A stretch of 5,406 bases of DNA from an uncultured Planctomycetaceae bacterium (GTDB lineage Bacteria > Planctomycetota > Planctomycetia > Pirellulales > Pirellulaceae): positions 1 through 5,406 of the forward strand of contig CALBTA010000279.1 in NCBI GenBank assembly GCA_937967755.1. Direction: 5' to 3'. The notes beneath the pieces were generated by a model. The model saw nothing but the letters and a program-made list of their open reading frames with translations, was not told the DNA's origin and ran no database searches. Below, piece by piece: positions 1-4,117 of this stretch (positions within the stretch are counted from its first letter, which is position 1; the number at the start of each line of letters is the position of its first letter). A program made the position numbers and the translations under genes.

Positions 1-73
1 CCTGTGCGCCGTGAACGACGGACTCCCCGCGCTGTACACGCCCAAGGCGATGGCCTACGGGCAGATTGCGTAG
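1..73 (+). CDS. 3' end of an unidentified protein gene (partial)
   Basis: An open frame enters from the left edge and ends at a TAG at 71-73. The visible 23 residues are LCAVNDGLPALYTPKAMAYG followed by QIA. The codon use looks like real GC-rich coding DNA, but 23 residues are too few to name a family. The next gene downstream is portal-like, so an upstream packaging gene such as a terminase is possible. That is context only, since no terminase motif lies in the visible part. The stop codon overlaps a small hairpin at 72-88. Confidence 0.55.
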   Translation, partial: LCAVNDGLPALYTPKAMAYGQIA

Positions 74-90
74 TGGCTTTGTGCCACTTT
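72..90 (+). terminator. Short stem-loop on the stop codon, possible weak terminator
   Basis: AGTGGC (72-77) and GCCACT (83-88) form a perfect 6-bp stem with a 5-nt loop (TTTGT), followed by TT and then C. It starts inside the stop codon of the partial upstream gene. The position suits an intrinsic terminator, but the stem is short and the T tract has only three T residues counting the stem's last base. It may instead be the first of the several small palindromes that fill this gap. Confidence 0.3.
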
Positions 91-131
91 CACGGCGCGG
101 GCCGTTGGCCCCCGGCTAGATGAATTTCTTA

Positions 132-156
132 CGCTCGCACGCATTGCGTGCGAGCG
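132..156. repeat. GC-rich 11-bp stem-loop
   Basis: CGCTCGCACGC (132-142) and GCGTGCGAGCG (146-156) are exact reverse complements separated by the 3-nt loop ATT. A smaller palindrome, GGGCC-gtt-GGCCC, sits just upstream at 99-111. No T tract follows, so a standard intrinsic terminator is unlikely. A REP-like dispersed palindrome or an mRNA 3'-end stabilising hairpin fits better. Together with 72-88 and the element at 158-261, it makes the gap almost continuous secondary structure. Confidence 0.7.
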
Positions 157-157
157 C

Positions 158-261
158 GTTGATGAAGAACCGAACATCGAACACCGAACGTTCAACATTG
201 AACATCGAACGAACGATTTCAACGTTCGATGTTGGATGTTCGATGTTCGATGTTCATCAAC
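158..261. repeat. Heptad-repeat palindrome (GAACATC-type units)
   Basis: The element is bounded by a perfect 9-bp inverted pair, GTTGATGAA (158-166) and TTCATCAAC (253-261). Inside, from 172 to 255, the sequence reads in 7-bp steps. The left half has units GAACATC, GAACACC, GAACGTT, CAACATT, GAACATC, GAACGAA. The right half has the complementary units GATGTTG, GATGTTC, GATGTTC, GATGTTC. Both halves keep one 7-bp register (172, 179, ... 249) across the centre. The two halves can fold into a long imperfect hairpin. The antisense strand is open here, but that frame only translates the repeat. It lies directly upstream of the portal-like gene, leaving about 35 nt before its ATG. Confidence 0.85.
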
Positions 262-296
262 CAACAACTTTCCACTAATTACAAAGTCGAACAGCC

Positions 297-1454
297 ATGT
301 CCTTCCTCAACAAACTAAAACGCTTACTCCTACGCCGGACGCCGATTACCGCGGACCACCGCCCGCCCCCTTCGCCGACGGTCGCGTTGCGGGCGGATGA
401 ACTTCCGCCGTTCGATTTGAACACCGCCGAGTTGATGCGGTTCGACCCGCAAGTGCGGATCGGCATCGGCGCTCGCAACGGTATTTTGATGCAGGCGGAA
501 GTCGATATCACCGGGCCGCACGCCGACGAGGTCCGCTGGATCCGCGAGCAATGGCGATGCATCTGGCACACGTCGGCCCACGTTCTGCTGAAGGCGAAGC
601 TGTACGGCTTTTTGCCTTGCGAAGTGATGTACCGCGAGATGTACGGCGGCGAGTTCGACGGGCTGATCGGCTTCGACCGGCTCGAGCCGCGGCACCCTCG
701 CGACGCCCGGCCACTGGTTCGCAACGGGCGGATCGCGGGTTTCGGGCTGCGGCTGAAGGACGAAAAGTCGGTCAATGTGATGGCACCCAAAGCCCTGGTC
801 GCCACGTACGAAGGGGAATTCGGCAACCCATACGGATGTGCGCTGTTGGAACGGGCCTACCCGGCCTGGCACGAGAAATGGACCGACGGCGGCGCGAAGA
901 AACTGCTGCGGCTGCGGATGGTGAAGGATGCTTACATCGGAGACATCTTTTGGTACCCGCCCGATACCGAAGCGGAACTGCCGACCGGGCAAACGATGTT
1001 GTGGCGCGACCTGGCGAAAGAGATCGTCGACGCCCGTTGCAGCGGCGGGGCGATGACGTTGCCGCTGCTGCTGGACAATGACGGTAACCGGCTGTTGGAT
1101 TACACGCCGCCGCAATCGACCGGCGGGATGACGCAGATTTTCAACTGGAAGAAGGACGTCGATCAAGACATTTGGAAATCGCTGGAGGTTCCGCCCGAGG
1201 TGATCGAGGCGTACCAGCGCGGCAGCGGATACAGCGGGCGGACGGTGCCGTTGATGGTCTGCATCAGCGCCGTGCAGATGGAACTGAACGAGCTGGTCGG
1301 GGCAGTCGACCGCGACATATTGCAGCCAATCGCACAGTTAAACTTCGGCCGCCCTCCGCAGTACGAACTACGGCCGCGGAGTTTGCTGGAGAGTTTCCGC
1401 GAAGCGATGGGAAGCGAGACGAAACCGCGCGACCGGCAAAGTACCGCGTACTGA
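297..1454 (+). CDS. Phage portal-like protein (DUF935 / Mu gp29-type)
   Basis: This 385-residue protein resembles the DUF935 portal family, whose members form the dodecameric ring at the capsid vertex through which phage DNA passes. The resemblance is judged by eye. The region around residues 95-135, including EVMYREMYGG (109-118), matches the family's early core. FGNPYGCALLERAYPAW (from 175), followed by a KW pair and a basic helix, matches the family's 'GNP-G-L' segment. EVPPEVIEAYQRGSGYSGRT (from 297) resembles the late portal segment preceding the long C-terminal helix (about 315-350). Mu gp29-like portals are usually longer, near 500 residues, so this is short, mainly at the C-terminus. 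The ATG at 297 is preceded by an AT-richer stretch but no Shine-Dalgarno. The last four residues (STAY) and the stop are read from a 7-bp repeat array. No capsid or protease gene follows, so it may be a prophage or gene-transfer-agent remnant. Confidence 0.7.
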   Translation: MSFLNKLKRLLLRRTPITADHRPPPSPTVALRADELPPFDLNTAELMRFDPQVRIGIGARNGILMQAEVDITGPHADEVRWIREQWRCIWHTSAHVLLKAKLYGFLPCEVMYREMYGGEFDGLIGFDRLEPRHPRDARPLVRNGRIAGFGLRLKDEKSVNVMAPKALVATYEGEFGNPYGCALLERAYPAWHEKWTDGGAKKLLRLRMVKDAYIGDIFWYPPDTEAELPTGQTMLWRDLAKEIVDARCSGGAMTLPLLLDNDGNRLLDYTPPQSTGGMTQIFNWKKDVDQDIWKSLEVPPEVIEAYQRGSGYSGRTVPLMVCISAVQMELNELVGAVDRDILQPIAQLNFGRPPQYELRPRSLLESFREAMGSETKPRDRQSTAY

Positions 1455-1493
1455 GTACGGAATACATGAATTCGAAAACCGAAAACTGAACAC
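1438..1493. repeat. Heptad-repeat array across the portal gene stop codon
   Basis: Eight consecutive 7-bp units can be read from 1438: AAAGTAC, CGCGTAC, TGAGTAC, GGAATAC, ATGAATT, CGAAAAC, CGAAAAC, TGAACAC. The core drifts from GTAC to AAAC while the period holds. The array begins inside the portal-like gene, supplies its TGA stop (1452-1454), fills the whole convergent gap, and ends at the base before the complemented stop codon of the CAP-domain gene (1494-1496). There is no strong stem here, so it is not an obvious bidirectional terminator. Confidence 0.75.
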
Positions 1494-1946
1494 CTATTTC
1501 GCGGGATTTCCAAAACATGCCACCCAATAGACTTTTCCATCCGCGGCGATGGCCCGGCCGAAGCCGACTTGCTGGTAATCGGATAGCAACTGCTTGCGGT
1601 GCGGGGGCGAGTTCAGCCAGACCTTCATGATGCCGCGGGAGTCGGCGGCGACATCCTTGCCCTGGACCGGACCGGCCCAGGCGATGTTTTCGCCGACGCG
1701 GCTCCAATCGTAACCGGCGTCGTCAATGCGGGAGTCGATCGTGCCATCGCCAATGCCTTGGTGCGCGAACTTCCCAGTCGCCGCCATGTGATCGGCGTGC
1801 CCCTGGGCCGCTTTGGCGAGCAGTTCGTTGCTCGTCAGCGGAGCGATTTTTCGTTGAGCGCGGACCCCGTTGTGAAGCTGAAGTAGTTCCGTGTGATACG
1901 TCGGCGGCGAGGCGAGTAGCGTCGCTGTGATGAGGATTAGGTTCAT
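1494..1946 (-). CDS. Exported CAP/SCP-domain protein (YkwD-like)
   Basis: This 150-residue protein is almost entirely one CAP (cysteine-rich secretory protein / SCP, PR-1) domain of the bacterial YkwD type. Residues 2-12 are hydrophobic and followed by SPP, a plausible short signal peptide, though without the usual N-terminal lysine or arginine. Family signatures appear in order: LLQLHNGVRA (21-30), HADHMA (50-55), FAHQG (60-64), VGENIAWAG (84-92), WLNSPPHRKQLL (110-121) and VGFGRA with YWVACFG at the end. H62, E86 and H116 match the conserved CAP cavity residues that can bind a metal. The start at 1946 is the only ATG giving the signal-like N-terminus, and no Shine-Dalgarno is visible. It is convergent with the portal gene and divergent from the glycosyltransferase. 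The biochemical role of bacterial CAP proteins is mostly unknown; a periplasmic or cell-surface role is inferred. Confidence 0.88.
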   Translation of the reverse strand: MNLILITATLLASPPTYHTELLQLHNGVRAQRKIAPLTSNELLAKAAQGHADHMAATGKFAHQGIGDGTIDSRIDDAGYDWSRVGENIAWAGPVQGKDVAADSRGIMKVWLNSPPHRKQLLSDYQQVGFGRAIAADGKVYWVACFGNPAK

Positions 1947-1969
1947 GCTCGAACGGGTGTGAGTTGAAA

Positions 1970-2039
1970 GTACGACGGTCTTCCAGGGCCGTCGAATTGG
2001 AACACGAATTTCTTCGACGGCCTTGGAAGACCGTCGTAC
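1970..2039. repeat. 27-bp-arm inverted repeat in the divergent promoter gap
   Basis: The left arm at 1970-1996 and the right arm at 2013-2039 are reverse complements over 27 positions with one mismatch (CCAGGGCC against GGCCTTGG). The loop at 1997-2012 is 16 nt. The outer edge is GTACGACGGTCTTCC and its complement. The element occupies most of the 109 nt between the start codons of the divergent CAP and glycosyltransferase genes, leaving 23 nt on one side and 16 nt on the other. It could be a dispersed palindromic repeat, a leader hairpin in either transcript, or a binding site. There is no T tract in either direction to support a terminator. Confidence 0.88.
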
Positions 2040-2055
2040 AACAAATCACTCTCTC

Positions 2056-3201
2056 ATGAAATCACAATCAAAACAACATCGCCCCCTGCGGGCTGTCTTC
2101 CTCACGCCGTCGCTGCATATTGGCGGAGCGGAGCGGTGGATCCTTTCGCTGGCCCGCAACTTTCAGTCGGTTCAGCCGGCCGCCGTGGTCGTCTGCGCCC
2201 CGCATTATCACGCGACAATGCTCGACCAGGCGGCGCGGCTGATGCCTGTCTACCTAGCCCGCAAGGTCGGCGACGCCGGGGAAACACGCCGATTGTTAGA
2301 ACGGGCCTGCATAACGGCCGACGTGCTCATCAGTTGGGGCGTGCCGAGGTTGGCAAGGGTTTCGCGGAATCTCGTAGGACGGATCGCCGATCCGTCGGGC
2401 AAGATTCCCGTGATCGACGTATCGCATTCAGACGGATCCTGGCAACAACAAACCAAAATGGTTCGCGGCGCGGCGGGCGGAGCCGACTTTCACGTCGCCG
2501 TCAGCCGCTGCGCGATTTCGGCGTTTCCCAAGGAAATACGGAGCCGGGCCACGGTGATCTACAACGGCGTGGAGGTAGACCGGGTCGCGCCGCGACGAAT
2601 GCGGAGTGCGGATTGCGGAATGCGGAAGGAACGGACGGCTTTGTTCTTGGGCCGGTTCGAAGAGGTAAAAGGTTTCGATCGGCTGTTCGAAGCGGCAAGG
2701 CATTTACCGAAGAATTGGAAGATCATCGCGCACGGACACGGTTCTCTGGCGAGCAAATTCCGCAGTCCGCATTCCGCAATCCGCATTCAACTCCGCCCGC
2801 CTGTTTCGCATGTCGGCGATGTGTTGGCGGAGGCTGACGCTCTGGTGATGCCGAGCCGTCATGAAGGCATGCCGCTGACGCTGATCGAAGCCTGGCTGGC
2901 TGGTACGCCGGCAGTGACCACGCCGTTTGGGTTCGTACGCGAAGCATTCGAAATGCACGGCCCGACGCATGGGCAGTTGTGCGAAGTCGTTCCGCAAAAC
3001 CCGACGGGCAAACAACTGGCTGAGGGAATCGTCCGCGCGGCGGAAGGGAAATTCGTTCACGCCGCCCGAGAGGTGGCTTGGAATCACTACACCGCGGCGG
3101 CAATGGCGCAGCGTTGGGAGGAGTATCTGTACGCGGCGGTTGGAGCGCATCGCCGCACTCAACTGAGTCAAAAAAATCGAACATCGAACACTGAACACTG
3201 A
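2056..3201 (+). CDS. GT4-type glycosyltransferase with repeat-derived inserts
   Basis: This 381-residue protein is a GT-B-fold, GT4-family glycosyltransferase that would move a sugar from a nucleotide donor to an unidentified acceptor, probably at the cytosolic face of the membrane. The N-terminal acceptor half has FLTPSLHIGGAERWILSLA (about 15-33) with the typical GGAER loop. The C-terminal donor half has ALFLGRFEEVKGFDRLFEA (from 195) and ADALVMPSRHEGMPLTLIEA, which contains the E-X7-E pair E270/E278. The ATG at 2056 is chosen because the longer reading would start at a TTG (2023) inside the upstream inverted repeat. Three stretches look like inserts from DNA repeats: VGRIADPSGK (107-116), MRSADCGMRKE (182-192) and FRSPHSAIRIQ (235-245). 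The last residues (RTSNTEH) also come from repeat DNA. The frame remains intact, and the sulfotransferase gene follows after 12 nt. Confidence 0.88.
   Translation: MKSQSKQHRPLRAVFLTPSLHIGGAERWILSLARNFQSVQPAAVVVCAPHYHATMLDQAARLMPVYLARKVGDAGETRRLLERACITADVLISWGVPRLARVSRNLVGRIADPSGKIPVIDVSHSDGSWQQQTKMVRGAAGGADFHVAVSRCAISAFPKEIRSRATVIYNGVEVDRVAPRRMRSADCGMRKERTALFLGRFEEVKGFDRLFEAARHLPKNWKIIAHGHGSLASKFRSPHSAIRIQLRPPVSHVGDVLAEADALVMPSRHEGMPLTLIEAWLAGTPAVTTPFGFVREAFEMHGPTHGQLCEVVPQNPTGKQLAEGIVRAAEGKFVHAAREVAWNHYTAAAMAQRWEEYLYAAVGAHRRTQLSQKNRTSNTEH
2378..2396. repeat. 19-bp palindrome inside the glycosyltransferase gene
   Basis: GACGGATCG (2378-2386), a central C, and CGATCCGTC (2388-2396) make a 19-bp palindrome with perfect 9-bp arms. 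It encodes part of VGRIADPSGK (residues 107-116), between DVLISWG..RLARVSRN and IPVIDVSHSDGSW, where related enzymes would usually run from the SWG segment straight to the 'PVI-VSH' strand. From memory, peptides like 'GRIADPS' recur in predicted planctomycete proteins, which suggests a mobile palindrome that inserts in frame. That recollection was not checked. Confidence 0.65.
2598..2632 (+). repeat. Heptad-repeat array inside a gene (GCGG core, forward copy)
   Basis: The 7-bp units AATGCGG, AGTGCGG, ATTGCGG and AATGCGG are followed by AAGGAAC. The core is TGCGG with a changing spacer. Read in the glycosyltransferase frame, the array encodes MRSADCGMRKE (182-192). This lies between the end of the interdomain linker (YNGVEVDRVAP) and the first strand of the donor domain (TALFLGRF). 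Positions 2607-2626 are an exact reverse complement of 2766-2785. Confidence 0.8.
2757..2791 (-). repeat. Heptad-repeat array inside a gene (GCGG core, reverse copy)
   Basis: On the plus strand the units read ATTCCGC, AGTCCGC, ATTCCGC, AATCCGC, ATTCAAC. This is the opposite orientation of the 2598-2632 array. It encodes FRSPHSAIRIQ (235-245), placed between WKIIAHGHGS and LRPPVSHVGDV, a surface-loop position in GT4 donor domains. Positions 2766-2785 match 2607-2626 as a 20-bp exact inverted repeat, with 139 nt between the copies. Confidence 0.8.
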
Positions 3202-3213
3202 AAACCGAAAACC
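3176..3213. repeat. Heptad-repeat array spanning the glycosyltransferase stop and the intergenic gap
   Basis: The 7-bp units from 3176 are ATCGAAC, ATCGAAC, ACTGAAC, ACTGAAA, ACCGAAA, then ACC directly before the ATG of the next gene at 3214. They encode the last seven residues of the glycosyltransferase (RTSNTEH) and its TGA (3199-3201), and they form the whole 12-nt spacer before the sulfotransferase. The units are of the same GAAC family as those at 172-213. No Shine-Dalgarno sequence is present, so any ribosome recruitment at 3214 happens on an A-rich repeat tract. Confidence 0.8.
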
Positions 3214-3888
3214 ATGAACCGTACCCTCTACATCATCGCCACGACATCGCGCAGCGGGTCGACCCATCTTTGCCGGATGCTGACATCCACGCGCGCCCTT
3301 GGCGAGCCGGCCGAGTACTACAACGTGCGCGTCAAGCCCCAGCGGATGAAACTTTGGAACGCGGCCAACGACCTTGATTACTTCCGGCAGATGTTGCTGC
3401 GAACCAGCACGGACAACAACGTCTGCGGCGTGAAGGTCGCAACATTGGCGTTTGAGAACATGCGCCGCGAGTTGGGGCCGGTGTTTGAACTGTTGCGGCC
3501 GAAGTACATCTGGCTGCGACGGCGCGACACGTTGCGGCAAGCGATTTCACTATACCGGGCGAATGAAACCGACATCTGGCATTGGCACACACATCAAGCG
3601 AAGCCGCAAGCGGTTCCTCGGTATGATCCGCGGCGTATTCGTCAGTGCCAGCGGCAAATTGAAAACGCGAACGAATCCTGGGCTGATTGGTTCACGTCGG
3701 AGCAATGCCAACCGCTGAAGCTATGGTACGAAGACGTCACCGCCGACCCGCACAAGGTGGTTGAGCAAATTAGCGCACACCTCGGCAGCACAAACGTGCC
3801 GCTTCGCGCGATCAAGAGCGACCGAAAGGACCTGACGGATGAGACGACGGAATCGTGGGTTGAGAAACTCCGACCGCCGCTTCGCTGA
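3214..3888 (+). CDS. Stf0-type sulfotransferase
   Basis: This 224-residue protein matches the Stf0 family, which transfers sulfate from PAPS to a carbohydrate hydroxyl; the mycobacterial founder sulfates trehalose. The N-terminal strand and loop IATTSRSGSTHLCRML (8-23) contain the 5'-phosphosulfate-binding loop SRSGST (12-17). GEPAEYY (30-36) follows, with E34 at the position expected for the family's catalytic glutamate. YIWLRRRDTLRQAISLYRA (98-116) is the strongest family signature and forms the 3'-phosphate-binding part, followed by the usual W-rich segment (DIWHWHTHQ). The ending (NESWADWFTSEQCQPLKLWYEDVTADPHKVVEQISAHLG, in two parts) is also typical: YEDV, then a helix and LG. The length is slightly below the roughly 250 usual for the family. 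It lies 12 nt after the glycosyltransferase, so the two probably act on the same product. Tandem stops (TGATGA) end the gene. The substrate is unknown. Confidence 0.92.
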   Translation: MNRTLYIIATTSRSGSTHLCRMLTSTRALGEPAEYYNVRVKPQRMKLWNAANDLDYFRQMLLRTSTDNNVCGVKVATLAFENMRRELGPVFELLRPKYIWLRRRDTLRQAISLYRANETDIWHWHTHQAKPQAVPRYDPRRIRQCQRQIENANESWADWFTSEQCQPLKLWYEDVTADPHKVVEQISAHLGSTNVPLRAIKSDRKDLTDETTESWVEKLRPPLR

Positions 3889-4117
3889 TGATTGAGCAGA
3901 ACAACCGTTGCAACCGCCACAACCAGCGAGGCAGCGGGCTTCCCACCCGTTGGGGCGGCAAACTTCGTTAGCTCGGATGCCACTTCGCCCCGTTTCGTAA
4001 CCAAAACTTGCGGAGGTAATCGTCTGCCAGGTTGGGCCGGCGATAGGTTCATTTCGCCGCAGTGCAGTCGACGCGAGAGAAACAAGCCGGCCACGGTGCC
4101 GGCGGGGGTTGAAAGCC
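3889..4117 (+). promoter_or_regulatory. Non-coding leader of the diguanylate cyclase gene, candidate structured RNA
   Basis: No convincing gene lies here. A forward frame (3892-4260) is open but starts poorly and overlaps the real downstream gene in another phase. Four non-overlapping stem-loops can be drawn: GGGGCG/CGCCCC (3952-3957 with 3986-3991, plus inner GCA/TGC); a 10-bp stem with one bulge (4005-4014 with 4023-4033, loop GGTAATCG); CGGCGA/TCGCCG (4038-4043 with 4054-4059); and GCCGGC/GCCGGC (4086-4091 with 4098-4103). A weak G-rich tract (GGGGG) lies about 11-15 nt before the ATG. The promoter of the cyclase gene is presumably also here, but no clear -35/-10 pair can be defended. Confidence 0.35.

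Noticed and set aside
158..261. CRISPR array
   Set aside because: The period is 7 bp, there are no spacers of usual length, and the orientation flips in the middle.
55..267. Minus-strand 70-codon open frame
   Set aside because: It mostly translates the heptad palindrome (repeated RCSM/HRTSN-type peptide); no domain and no conserved-looking start.
253..281. Possible sigma70-like promoter before the portal-like gene (TTCATC, 17-nt spacer, TAATTA)
   Set aside because: The -35-like part is the end of the palindrome and the match is weak; AT-rich gaps in GC-rich DNA give such matches by chance.
330..1166. Long minus-strand open frame (278 codons) opposite the portal-like gene
   Set aside because: It is antisense to a gene with recognisable portal features; its translation is arginine-, valine- and proline-rich without a domain, typical of GC-rich shadow frames.
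2023..2055. Upstream TTG start for the glycosyltransferase
   Set aside because: The TTG lies in the right arm of the inverted repeat and would add eleven residues encoded mostly by repeat DNA; the ATG at 2056 gives a normal GT4 N-terminus.
2704..3540. Long minus-strand open frame (278 codons) opposite the glycosyltransferase and sulfotransferase
   Set aside because: It spans two well-supported genes on the other strand and reads through repeat arrays; no recognisable motif.
3952..4103. GEMM (cyclic di-GMP) riboswitch, suggested by GGCAAAC at 3957-3963 and by the downstream cyclase
   Set aside because: Only that short piece resembles the consensus; the other conserved segments and the overall layout are not seen.
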